Assembly: GCA_009784085.1 (NCBI GenBank)
Contig: WRCJ01000022.1
Coordinates: 1 to 19,388, forward strand
Direction of reading: 5' to 3'
Length of the DNA: 19,388 bases
DNA from: Oscillospiraceae bacterium
GTDB lineage: Bacteria > Bacillota > Clostridia > Oscillospirales > UBA929
How positions within the stretch are numbered: the stretch's first letter is position 1; each line of letters begins with the position of its first letter. Below the pieces are notes generated by a model. The model was given only the letters and a program-made list of their open reading frames with translations, was not told where the DNA came from and did not search any database. Positions 1 through 6,601 of the stretch are shown here, one piece after another. Both the position numbers and the translations under genes were made by a program.

Positions 1-1
1 G

Positions 2-250
2 CGGGCTATCTTCCGTAACCGCAGGATTGCAATTGCTGACTGGGAATCGAACATGGCGCAGACTTTGCTGAACGCACAGCGCGAAGCTGATGAAAAATGG
101 CAGGGCGTGGTCGCTGACAAGGATGTAGAACTCGCTGACAAGGACGCAGAACTCGCGGACAAAGACGCAGAACTCGCGGACAAAGATGCAGAACTCGCTG
201 ACAAGGACGCAGAGATAGCACGGCTCCGCGCCATGCTTGACGGAAAGTAG
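2..250 (+). CDS. C-terminal end of a protein with heptad-repeat coiled-coil tail (partial; possibly Rpn/PD-(D/E)XK transposase-like family)
   Basis: The reading frame is open from the window edge to a TAG at 248-250, so this is the 3' end of a longer gene; the ATG at 53 is only an internal methionine. The visible 82 residues are charged. After about 35 non-repetitive residues comes a run of five near-identical 7-residue units of the type A-D-K-D-A-E-L, ending in A-R-L-R-A-M-L-D-G-K. At DNA level this is a 21-bp tandem repeat at about 115-215. The spacing places Leu/Ala at regular heptad positions, as in a coiled coil that could oligomerise. Gut clostridial proteins of the Rpn/PD-(D/E)XK 'transposase family' often end in similar repetitive charged tails, but no nuclease motif lies inside the window. 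That family assignment is therefore a guess from tail style only. Confidence 0.6.
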   Translation, partial: RAIFRNRRIAIADWESNMAQTLLNAQREADEKWQGVVADKDVELADKDAELADKDAELADKDAELADKDAEIARLRAMLDGK

Positions 251-277
251 GCGGCGTTGTGGGATCATCGCCTTTGT

Positions 278-306
278 ACGGGACGCGCCGCTGCGCGTCC
301 CGTTTT
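278..306 (+). terminator. Rho-independent terminator after the coiled-coil-tail gene
   Basis: A perfect 11-bp inverted repeat (ACGGGACGCGC at 278-288 and GCGCGTCCCGT at 293-303) closes a 4-nt loop and runs directly into TTTT at 303-306, 28 nt after the stop codon. This is a textbook intrinsic terminator and isolates the upstream gene from the uronate operon. Confidence 0.85.
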
Positions 307-384
307 CAACGGTTGTCGCATGTTAGAGCGCGGGGCATTGTAATGTCGTGCAGGCGAGCGGGCACAAGTCACAAGATATAATCG

Positions 385-413
385 TTGATTTTCTACCTTA
401 CAGATGGTATAAT
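385..413 (+). promoter_or_regulatory. Sigma-A-type promoter with extended -10 (first -10 of three)
   Basis: TTGATT at 385-390 is separated by exactly 17 bp from TATAAT at 408-413, and the -10 is preceded by TG at 405-406 (extended -10, TGGTATAAT). This is the only one of the three TATAAT copies that has a recognisable -35. It is the best candidate start for the uronate operon, about 170 nt before the first start codon. Confidence 0.75.
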
Positions 414-542
414 GGTTGCTAACAACCATTACATTGGATGCATATACCACGACGACGCTTCGCGCCTGTGGTATAATGGTTGCTAACAACCATTACATTG
501 GATGCATATACCACGACGACGCTTCGCGCCTGTGGTATAATG
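405..542 (+). repeat. Two exact 64-bp tandem copies carrying an extended -10 and two inverted repeats, plus a third partial copy
   Basis: Positions 405-468 and 469-532 are identical 64-bp units. The first 10 bp of the unit recur at 533-542, so TGGTATAAT occurs three times at 64-bp intervals. Each unit carries a perfect 9-bp dyad (TAATGGTTG, 4-nt spacer, CAACCATTA; 410-431 in copy 1, 474-495 in copy 2) overlapping the -10. A second dyad, TATACCAC (443-450) with GTGGTATA (468-475), spans the copy junction with 17 bp between arms. Placed directly before the uronate operon, these look like repeated operator sites. The bound regulator is unknown and none is encoded in the cluster seen here. The -10 copies at 472 and 536 lack an obvious -35 and would depend on the extended -10. 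Confidence 0.8.
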
Positions 543-583
543 TAAGCGGCTCGGGTGAAAAAACAGAAAGGGGCTGGCTGCCT

Positions 584-1399
584 ATGATCCTTACGCTCAA
601 GGTTGAGAATGCCGCCGGGGAGGTTCTGGCGAAACACGTCGGCACGGACGGCGCGACGCTGGTTTACGCCGGGGCCTATCAGCCGGGCGACCGCATCGTT
701 CTGGAAGCCGACAGCCCCGGCGGTTACTTAATTGCCGCGTTGGAGGACAGTATTGCCCCGGCTTATGTCTATATGGGCGGCCTGCGGCATGTGATGACCG
801 TGCCTTTTGGGGAAAAATGCGTGTGTTATTCCCCAAGGAGTTTTTCCGGGGAAGGGCATTTGCTTTCCGTCCGCCGCGCGACGCGCAGGGAGGTTGGCGC
901 GTACAAGAACGTGGCGTTAAACCCGCTGGACTGCCACGAGAACGAGATCCTCTTCCCCCACAGCCGCGCCAATGTGGAGACGCGGGGCGAATCCGTGTTC
1001 GCGTCCCGAAACGCCGTGGACGGGATCTATGCCAACGCGGGGCATGGGCCGTGGCCGTACCAGAGCTGGGGTATCAACCGAGACCCCGACGCGAAGATGA
1101 CAATCGATTTTGGCCGCGCTGTGTTCATTGACCGCGCCGTGCTGACCACCCGCGCCGATTTCCCCCACGACAGCTGGTGGGTGAGCGGCGCATTGGTTTT
1201 TTCGGACGGCAGTGCCGTCACGTTTCCCCTGACCAAAACGGAGCGCCCGCAGATTGTGGAGTTCGCGCCGCGCACGGCGACATGGGTTGCCTTAGAGAGA
1301 CTGATAAAGGCGGATGACGAGTCGCCTTTCCCCGCGCTCAGCCAGATCGAGATCTGGGGCGCGGAAGCGGGCTGCGACCCGCAAATTGCTGGCGGCTAG
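584..1399 (+). CDS. Discoidin-like carbohydrate-binding protein, first gene of the uronate operon
   Basis: 271 residues. The ATG at 584 is chosen because it follows GAAAGGGG (566-573) and because the frame upstream merely translates the 64-bp promoter repeats. There is no signal peptide or membrane segment, so the protein looks cytoplasmic. The N-terminal half (about 1-105) is a beta-rich domain rich in V/L/Y strands. The C-terminal half (about 140-260) resembles a galactose-binding/discoidin (F5/8C, DUF7402-like) fold: A-V-D-G at 144-147, W-P-Y-Q-S-W-G at 157-163, K-M-T-I-D-F-G at 171-177, and a final Q-I-E-I-W-G at 254-259. Family knowledge suggests sugar binding. Its position 38 bp before kduI ties it to uronate use, perhaps as an intracellular sugar-binding partner, but no catalytic residues can be named. 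Related proteins in clostridial kdu clusters are generally annotated only as hypothetical or carbohydrate-binding. Confidence 0.7.
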   Translation: MILTLKVENAAGEVLAKHVGTDGATLVYAGAYQPGDRIVLEADSPGGYLIAALEDSIAPAYVYMGGLRHVMTVPFGEKCVCYSPRSFSGEGHLLSVRRATRREVGAYKNVALNPLDCHENEILFPHSRANVETRGESVFASRNAVDGIYANAGHGPWPYQSWGINRDPDAKMTIDFGRAVFIDRAVLTTRADFPHDSWWVSGALVFSDGSAVTFPLTKTERPQIVEFAPRTATWVALERLIKADDESPFPALSQIEIWGAEAGCDPQIAGG

Positions 1400-1437
1400 C
1401 GGCTAGCCGCAAATAGACTGAGAGGGGTTGTTACCAC

Positions 1438-2280
1438 TTGGATATCCGCTACAGCGCGCATCCCCGGGATGTCGCGCGCTATACAACCGAGGAACTCCGA
1501 GCCGAATTCCACATCTCCGGGCTGTATCAGCCGGGCGAGGTGACGGCCGTGTACTCCCATGTCGATCGCATGGTGACGCTGGGGATTATGCCGGTCGGGG
1601 AGGCCCTGCCCATCGACAAGGGCATCAATGTGTGGGAGAACTTCGGCACGTCGTTCTTTCTGGAGCGGCGCGAGGTCGGGTTCTTCAATCTCGGCGGCCA
1701 TGGCGCGGTCACCGTGGACGGCGCGTCCTACCGCTTGGCGCCAAAAGACTGCCTGTATATCGCCAGCGGGGCCAAGGCGGTCGCCTTTACCAGTGAGGAC
1801 AGCGGGAATCCCGCGCGGTTCTACGGCGTATCGGCGCCGGCCCACCGCAAGTGCGAAAACAGGTTGCTCACGCTGGCAGACGCGGCGAAAAAGCCGCTGG
1901 GGTCGGTGGAGTCGGCCAATAAACGGGTCATCAACCAGTTTATCCACCCCGACGTCCTGGACACCTGCCAGCTCAGCATGGGGCTGACGGTCCTGGATCC
2001 GGGCAGCGTATGGAACACCCTCCCCGCCCACACGCACGAGCGGCGCATGGAGATCTACACCTATTTCGACATCCCGGAGGGCAATGTCGTGATCCACCTG
2101 ATGGGCCAAGGGCAGGAGACGCGGCACTTGGTGATGCGCAATTTTGACGCGGTCATCTCCCCGAGCTGGAGTCTGCACGCCGGTTGTGGCACTGCCGGGT
2201 ACAGCTTCATTTGGGCCATGGGCGGCGAAAACCAGGCGTTTGACGACATGGATGTCATCCCCACGGAAGAATTGCGCTAG
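1438..2280 (+). CDS. kduI: 5-dehydro-4-deoxy-D-glucuronate isomerase
   Basis: Converts 5-keto-4-deoxyuronate, which forms from unsaturated uronates released by lyases, to 2,5-diketo-3-deoxygluconate in the cytoplasm. The 280-residue product matches E. coli KduI (278 aa) nearly end to end, with signature stretches Y-S-H-x-D-R, F-L-E-R-R-E, D-T-C-Q-L-S-M-G-L-T, H-T-H-E-R-R-M-E and F-D-D-M-D. The four zinc ligands of the family are present as His198, His200, Glu205 and His247, each offset by 2 from E. coli. The start is a TTG at 1438 following GAGAGGGG (1420-1427); the protein then begins D-I-R-Y-S, like other KduI proteins, and no ATG in frame fits. Second gene of the operon; all residues needed for activity appear intact. 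Confidence 0.95.
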   Translation: MDIRYSAHPRDVARYTTEELRAEFHISGLYQPGEVTAVYSHVDRMVTLGIMPVGEALPIDKGINVWENFGTSFFLERREVGFFNLGGHGAVTVDGASYRLAPKDCLYIASGAKAVAFTSEDSGNPARFYGVSAPAHRKCENRLLTLADAAKKPLGSVESANKRVINQFIHPDVLDTCQLSMGLTVLDPGSVWNTLPAHTHERRMEIYTYFDIPEGNVVIHLMGQGQETRHLVMRNFDAVISPSWSLHAGCGTAGYSFIWAMGGENQAFDDMDVIPTEELR

Positions 2281-2389
2281 GATACGCTAGGATACGCAAA
2301 AAAACACCTAATTATGGTAAAAAACACCTAAATTTATGGCTAATAGTTTATGATATATAGTTTTTAGGGTGGGAGGCAGGTAGGCAGAT
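2281..2389 (+). other. kduI-kduD spacer with two sets of short direct repeats
   Basis: This 109-nt AT-rich gap begins with GATACGCTAG followed by a second GATACGC. It then has two imperfect 20-bp copies of AAAAAACACCTAA(a)TTTATGG-like sequence (about 2298-2316 and 2319-2339). A TATGAT at 2349-2354 could serve as a -10 but has no clear -35. A purine-rich Shine-Dalgarno region (GGGTGGGAGG, 2368-2377) serves kduD. No terminator is seen, so read-through from kduI is expected. Confidence 0.5.
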
Positions 2390-3184
2390 ATGGACAACAT
2401 GTTTTCCCTGAAGGGCAAGATTGCCCTTGTGACCGGCGCCAGCTATGGCATCGGCTTTGCCATCGCGCAGGCGTATTACGAGGCGGGCGCCTCCATCGTG
2501 TTCAACGACATCAACCAGGATTTGGTGGACAAAGGGCTGGCCGCCTACGGGGAGGCGGGCGTCGATGTGCGCGGCTATGTCTGCGATGTCACCGACGAGG
2601 ACGCTGTGAACGCGATGGTCGGGGCGATCGAGCGGGACGTGGGCGTGATCGATATCCTGGTGAACAATGCCGGCATTATCAGGCGCGTCCCGATGACCGA
2701 GATGAGCGCCGCCGAATTCCGCAAGGTCGTCGATGTGGATTTAAACGCGCCGTTTATCGTGGCGAAAGCGGTGTTGCCGTCCATGATCAAGAAGGGCGCG
2801 GGCAAGATCATCAACCTCTGCTCCATGATGAGCGAACTGGGGCGCGAGACAGTCTCCGCTTACGCCGCGGCCAAAGGCGGGCTTAAAATGTTGACGAGGA
2901 ATATTGCCTCCGAGTATGGGCAGTACAATATCCAATGCAACGGCATCGGCCCCGGATACATCGCGACGCCGCAGACCGCGCCGCTGCGCGAGCGTCAGGC
3001 GGACGGATCGCGGCATCCCTTTGACCAATTCCTGATCGGCAAGACGCCGATGGCCCGGTGGGGCACGACCGACGACCTGAAGGGCCCGGCGGTGTTCCTG
3101 GCTTCCGCCGCGTCCGATTTCGTCAACGGTCACGTCCTGTATGTGGACGGCGGCATCTTGGCGTATATCGGCAAGCAGCCGTAG
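2390..3184 (+). CDS. kduD: SDR-family 2-deoxy-D-gluconate / gluconate 5-dehydrogenase-type oxidoreductase (KduD role)
   Basis: 264-residue classical short-chain dehydrogenase. The cofactor motif T-G-A-S-Y-G-I-G is at 15-22, N-N-A-G at 92-95, and the catalytic Asn119, Ser145, Tyr158 and Lys162 (Y-A-A-A-K) are all present. The family closest in wording is the clostridial 'gluconate 5-dehydrogenase' group, with the characteristic C-terminal ending N-G-H-V-L-Y-V-D-G-G-I-L-A-Y-I-G-K-Q-P. In Bacillota these enzymes sit with kduI, kdgK and eda and reduce 2,5-diketo-3-deoxygluconate to 2-keto-3-deoxygluconate (KDG). The context here, directly after kduI and before KDG kinase, supports that role over gluconate oxidation. 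Cofactor preference cannot be read with certainty; Asp40 at the end of the second strand (F-N-D) favours NAD(H). Confidence 0.9.
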   Translation: MDNMFSLKGKIALVTGASYGIGFAIAQAYYEAGASIVFNDINQDLVDKGLAAYGEAGVDVRGYVCDVTDEDAVNAMVGAIERDVGVIDILVNNAGIIRRVPMTEMSAAEFRKVVDVDLNAPFIVAKAVLPSMIKKGAGKIINLCSMMSELGRETVSAYAAAKGGLKMLTRNIASEYGQYNIQCNGIGPGYIATPQTAPLRERQADGSRHPFDQFLIGKTPMARWGTTDDLKGPAVFLASAASDFVNGHVLYVDGGILAYIGKQP

Positions 3185-3197
3185 GCGGTGGCATAGT

Positions 3198-4349
3198 ATG
3201 GACGTGAAGGGCATAGACGCAAAGGACCTGGGCGTGAAGGACATAGACGTAAAGGGCCTGGACGTGAAGGGCAGGGACAATTGCCTCTACGACGCCATCG
3301 CTTTGGGCGAAGTCATGCTGAGGCTGGATCCCGGCGAGGGGCGCATCCGGTCTGCCCGGAATTTCCGTGTGTGGGAAGGTGGCGGCGAGTACAACGTCGC
3401 GCGCGGCCTGCGCCGGTGCTTCGGCTTGAAAACCGCCGTGGTGACGGCGTTTCCCGACAACGACGCGGGACGGCTGGCGGAGGATCTTATTTTGCAGGGC
3501 GGCGTGGATACGCAGTTTATCCGTTGGGCGCCCTATGATGGCATCGGGCGCGACGCCCGCCTGGGGCTGAACTTCACCGAGCGCGGCTTTGGCGTGCGCG
3601 GCGCGGTCGGCGTGAGTGACAGGGCCAACACCGCCGCATCCAAGCTGAAACCCGGCGACATAGACTGGGAGCATATCTTTGGCGCATGCGGCGCGCGCTG
3701 GTTCCATACCGGCGGCATATTCGCGGCGCTGTCCGAAACGACTGCGCAGGTAACGCTGGAGGCCATGCGTTGCGCGAGGAAATACGGCACGGTCATCAGC
3801 TATGACTTGAACTATCGCCCCTCGCTGTGGAAAAGCATCGGCGGGCAGGCGAAGGCGCAGGAGATCAACAGGGAGATTGCCAACTACGTGGACGTGATGC
3901 TCGGCAACGAGGAGGATTTCACGGCCTGCCTCGGTTTTGCCATCGAAGGCAATGCGGCCGATCTATCCCGATTGGACACAGACGGCTACATCAAGATGAT
4001 GGCCTCTGTGGCGGCGGCCTACCCACAACTGCGGGTCGTCGCCTCCACGTTGCGGACGGTCCGGACGGCGACGGTCAACGACTGGTCGGCCATGGGCTGG
4101 GCGGACGGGCAGGCGCATCTGGGCATGAAGCTGGAGGGGCTGGAAATTTTGGATCGCGTCGGCGGCGGCGACAGCTTCGCGTCCGGGCTCATCTTCGGGT
4201 TGCTGGACGGCGTCGATTTGCCTGTGGCGCTCAACTATGGGGTGTGCCACGGGGCGCTGGCCATGACAACCCCCGGCGACACGTCCATGGCCTCGAAGAA
4301 GGAAGTCGAAGCCTTGATGCGGGGCGCGGGCGCGAGGGTACAGCGATGA
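3198..4349 (+). CDS. kdgK: 2-keto-3-deoxygluconate kinase, PfkB family, with repeat-grown N-terminus
   Basis: Phosphorylates KDG to KDPG with ATP. 383 residues, longer than the usual 310-345. The PfkB fold begins near residue 31 (Y-D-A-I-A-L-G-E-V-M-L-R-L). The substrate-binding G-G-G-E-Y-N-V-A is at 61-68, Y-D-L-N-Y-R-P at 202-208, and the ATP/anion-hole motif D-R-V-G-G-G-D-S-F-A-S-G at 319-330 carries the catalytic base Asp325. The extra N-terminus is five tandem 5-residue units of the D-V-K-G-L type, encoded by a 15-nt repeat (3201-3275). The start ATG at 3198 has a weak AGGCGGTGG site (3183-3191) and lies 14 bp after kduD; no internal start is clearly better before the fold, so the repeat is probably translated. 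Its stop overlaps the eda start (ATGA). A related sugar kinase specificity is possible, but the operon fixes KDG as the likely substrate. Confidence 0.9.
   Translation: MDVKGIDAKDLGVKDIDVKGLDVKGRDNCLYDAIALGEVMLRLDPGEGRIRSARNFRVWEGGGEYNVARGLRRCFGLKTAVVTAFPDNDAGRLAEDLILQGGVDTQFIRWAPYDGIGRDARLGLNFTERGFGVRGAVGVSDRANTAASKLKPGDIDWEHIFGACGARWFHTGGIFAALSETTAQVTLEAMRCARKYGTVISYDLNYRPSLWKSIGGQAKAQEINREIANYVDVMLGNEEDFTACLGFAIEGNAADLSRLDTDGYIKMMASVAAAYPQLRVVASTLRTVRTATVNDWSAMGWADGQAHLGMKLEGLEILDRVGGGDSFASGLIFGLLDGVDLPVALNYGVCHGALAMTTPGDTSMASKKEVEALMRGAGARVQR
3201..3275 (+). repeat. 15-nt tandem repeat (5 units) at the start of kdgK
   Basis: Five consecutive imperfect 15-nt units of the form GACGTGAAGGGCATA directly follow the start codon and encode 5-residue units. 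Unit length is a multiple of three, so gain or loss of copies keeps the frame. Confidence 0.8.
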
Positions 4350-5086
4350 GAGAGACGAACGCAACGAATGTGACGAACGCGGTGAACGCGGTGAATGTGA
4401 CGAACGCGATGAACGTGACATTGGAGCAAATACAGGCAGTCGGCGTCATGCCGGTGATCGCCATATCGGATACGGAGAAAGCCGTGCCGCTGGCCAGGGC
4501 GTTGGCCGCCGGCGGCATCCATTGCGCGGAGGTGACCTTCCGCACCGAAGAGGGGGAGGAGGCCATCCGGCGCATCGCGGCGGAATGCCCCGACATCCTG
4601 GTCGGCGCGGGTACGGTGCTGACGGTCGAACAGGCAGACAGGGCGGCGAGGGCCGGGGCGAAGTTTGCCGTGTCACCGGGCACAAACCCCAAGGTGGTGA
4701 GGCGTTGCGCCGAGATTGGGTTGCTCATCATACCCGGTTGCGCCACGCCGTCCGACATGGAACAGGCCATGGCATTCGGCTTGGACACGGTGAAATTTTT
4801 CCCGGCGGAGCAGGCGGGCGGTTTAGCATACATCAAAGCCGTCGCCGCCCCTTATCCCAAGCTACGCTTTGTGCCCACCGGTGGAATAAACGCGGGCAAT
4901 CTGGGCCGGTACATGGCGTTTCCCAAGGTCGTCGCATGCGGCGGCAGTTGGATGGTGAAAAAAGATCTCATCGAGGCGGGGGATTTCGGCGAGATCACCC
5001 GGTTGTGCCGGGAAGCGGCGCGGATCGTCAAAGAAGCGCGTCAGCCGTGCCCCTCTCCGACGGGCGACGGGCGATTTTTGGAATGA
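4346..5086 (+). CDS. eda: KDPG (2-keto-3-deoxy-6-phosphogluconate) aldolase with repeat-grown N-terminus
   Basis: Class I aldolase cleaving KDPG to pyruvate and glyceraldehyde-3-phosphate, the final step of the pathway. 246 residues versus about 210 for the family; the extra length is an N-terminal T-N-V/T-N-A run and a short C-terminal tail. The core starts near residue 25. Schiff-base Lys150 lies in T-V-K-F-F-P-A-E, catalytic Glu62 in A-E-V-T-F-R-T together with Arg66, G-A-G-T is at 87-90, S-P-G-T-N at 110-114, and the phosphate-binding P-T-G-G-I is at 177-181. The ATG at 4346 overlaps the kdgK stop as ATGA, which implies translational coupling. An internal ATG at 4409 (Met22) would drop nearly all of the repeat and give a normal-length enzyme. 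The stop overlaps the next start, again as ATGA. Confidence 0.93.
   Translation: MRETNATNVTNAVNAVNVTNAMNVTLEQIQAVGVMPVIAISDTEKAVPLARALAAGGIHCAEVTFRTEEGEEAIRRIAAECPDILVGAGTVLTVEQADRAARAGAKFAVSPGTNPKVVRRCAEIGLLIIPGCATPSDMEQAMAFGLDTVKFFPAEQAGGLAYIKAVAAPYPKLRFVPTGGINAGNLGRYMAFPKVVACGGSWMVKKDLIEAGDFGEITRLCREAARIVKEARQPCPSPTGDGRFLE
4355..4417 (+). repeat. 9-nt tandem repeat (7 units) at the start of eda
   Basis: Seven consecutive 9-nt units such as ACGAACGCG / GTGAATGTG encode an x-Asn-x triplet run immediately after Met-Arg-Glu. Every unit has an AAC or AAT in the middle codon. The unit is frame-neutral, like the repeat at the start of kdgK. Confidence 0.8.
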
Positions 5087-6402
5087 ACCTCCCCCTCTAT
5101 TCCCTGCTCCGGCGGGCCAATCGCATGGTGAAGGCGCGCAAAAAGGCCCGCGCCGGCGCATACCTGTCCCCTTGCCGCCGCATCGAGTTTGTGTATCCGC
5201 CAAAGCGGCGGGTGTGCGCCATGACCTTCGACGATGGCCCCTGCATGGCGGGGACGGTGCCCGACGTATCGGGCGGCGGGAGCCTGACCGGGTATTTGCT
5301 GGACGTATTGGCTTCGTATCGCGCGCGCGGCGTTTTCGATGTCATTGGGTCCACCGCCGAGAATTACCCCGACCGCGCCGGGAAGGAAAACACGCTCTTT
5401 ATTTTCGGCCGCGCGTACGACCACTATGCGTATTTCGAGGGCGACGCCTTGGCCGGCGTCGCGGCTTGCCCCGCGTTGTTGCGCCGCATGGCCGCCGAGG
5501 GGCATGAGCTGGCCAACCACAGCTATCGGCATCTTTTGTTTGGCCGCAACCTCACGGTCTATCGCCGCCGCCGCCACTGGCACACCTTGGACGAGGTGGT
5601 GGGCGATTTGTCCCGCCTACACGAAGCGGTCGAAAACGAGACCGGCGTCGCCATGCGCCTGGCCCGCCCGCCGCATTATGTCGACCGCATCCCGGATGGG
5701 TCTTCCGCCTACGACGCTTACATCCGCATGGGATACCAATACATGGCGGCCAGCGCGGACGGCGGTTGCTGGTTCCCCTCCTCCCAAGACGACAGGGCTG
5801 ACGCGGAGGCTTCCGTTTCCCGGCTCCGCGCCTTGTTGCAAGACGATCCGGATGCCTTGCGCGGCAAGATCATCTTTCAAAAAGACGGCTACAACATGTC
5901 CCGCCGATCCCCCGTGGCCCTAGCCCTTCCGTTGCAGCTGCAACTGCTCTCCGACTACGGTTACGAAGTGGTGACCGTATCCGAGATGCTTGATCTCTCG
6001 CCCTTCGAGGACCTGTCTCCCGACGACCCCTGCTTCGACGCGGCCCGCGCGATGCTTCGCGACGGGCATGTCGTGGGCTACCGGAACAATTCCTGCCAGC
6101 CGGATAGGGTGGTGACGGCGGGGGAGCTGTGCCAGATGGCGGCGGGCGGGCAGAAACAGGGGCAACAGGGGCAACAGGGGCAACTGACGGCGGCCGGCGG
6201 CCGAAACCCCTATGCGGGGGTGTTGGATTGGGCTGTCGGGATCGGCTTGTACAAGGCGGGCGTGGACGGGAAGGCGCCCGCTTCGGCCGGCGACATTGCC
6301 CGGGCGGCCCGGTTGTTGGGGCTACCTTGCGACCGCCCCCGGGGCAACACGCGCCGGGACGCCATTCTCGCGTTGGGCGCCGGCAACGCGCCGCCCGCGT
6401 AG
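5083..6402 (+). CDS. NodB-type polysaccharide deacetylase with C-terminal SLH-like segments
   Basis: 439 residues, starting at the ATG that overlaps the eda stop (ATGA). The NodB homology domain is about 44-300: T-F-D-D-G-P at 48-53 (catalytic base Asp50, metal ligand Asp51), H-S-Y-R-H at 146-150 (the two metal-binding histidines), and R-P-P-H at 195-198. The usual late L-H-D type motif is replaced by I-I-F-Q-K-D-G-Y. The family removes N- or O-acetyl groups from chitin-like glycans, peptidoglycan or acetylated plant polysaccharide. The tail (about 310-415) has two segments reminiscent of S-layer homology repeats (D-P-C-F-D-A-A-R-A-M-L and Y-A-G-V-L-D-W-A-V-G-I-G-L-Y), separated by a G-Q-Q repeat. 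No signal peptide is evident in the basic N-terminus, which is odd for an SLH-like protein. Translational coupling to eda ties it to the uronate operon. Confidence 0.8.
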   Translation: MNLPLYSLLRRANRMVKARKKARAGAYLSPCRRIEFVYPPKRRVCAMTFDDGPCMAGTVPDVSGGGSLTGYLLDVLASYRARGVFDVIGSTAENYPDRAGKENTLFIFGRAYDHYAYFEGDALAGVAACPALLRRMAAEGHELANHSYRHLLFGRNLTVYRRRRHWHTLDEVVGDLSRLHEAVENETGVAMRLARPPHYVDRIPDGSSAYDAYIRMGYQYMAASADGGCWFPSSQDDRADAEASVSRLRALLQDDPDALRGKIIFQKDGYNMSRRSPVALALPLQLQLLSDYGYEVVTVSEMLDLSPFEDLSPDDPCFDAARAMLRDGHVVGYRNNSCQPDRVVTAGELCQMAAGGQKQGQQGQQGQLTAAGGRNPYAGVLDWAVGIGLYKAGVDGKAPASAGDIARAARLLGLPCDRPRGNTRRDAILALGAGNAPPA

Positions 6403-6601
6403 GGCGCGTATGGATCCTGCGATCCTGCGACTACTGCGCAGGACAGGCCACGCGCAGGATGACGGGGTGGGCGGCAACCAACCGCCCGTGACACCGCGGC
6501 ATCGCGGGTCCCGCCACCCACCAAACACCCGCATAACATCGTTTGTCTTATTTCGAATTTGGGCTGCTGCGGCGGCCCGCCAGGAAACGGGGATTCTATT
6601 C
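6403..6601 (+). other. GC-rich spacer with several hairpins but no clear promoter or terminator
   Basis: After the deacetylase stop comes a perfect 7-bp stem (TCCTGCG at 6423-6429 with CGCAGGA at 6437-6443), then GGGCGG/CCGCCC and CCGCG/CGCGG inverted repeats around 6470-6510. None is followed by a T tract. An ATG at 6410 is in frame with the next gene but would add a residue run unlike the family. The stretch before 6602 is more AT-rich (6540-6565) and could hold a promoter that I cannot define. Confidence 0.4.

Noticed and set aside
405..542. CRISPR array
   Set aside because: The copies are contiguous with no spacers; this is a tandem duplication with promoter elements.
416..583. Longer start for the carbohydrate-binding protein within the 64-bp repeats
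   Set aside because: The extra residues only translate the promoter repeat and precede a good Shine-Dalgarno site for ATG 584.
1396..2178. 260-residue minus-strand open frame opposite kduI
   Set aside because: It is fully antisense to an unmistakable KduI gene and shows no family motif.
6410..6601. Upstream ATG start for the DUF1599 protein
   Set aside because: It would add 64 residues encoded by hairpin-rich spacer; the GTG at 6602 gives the usual family length.
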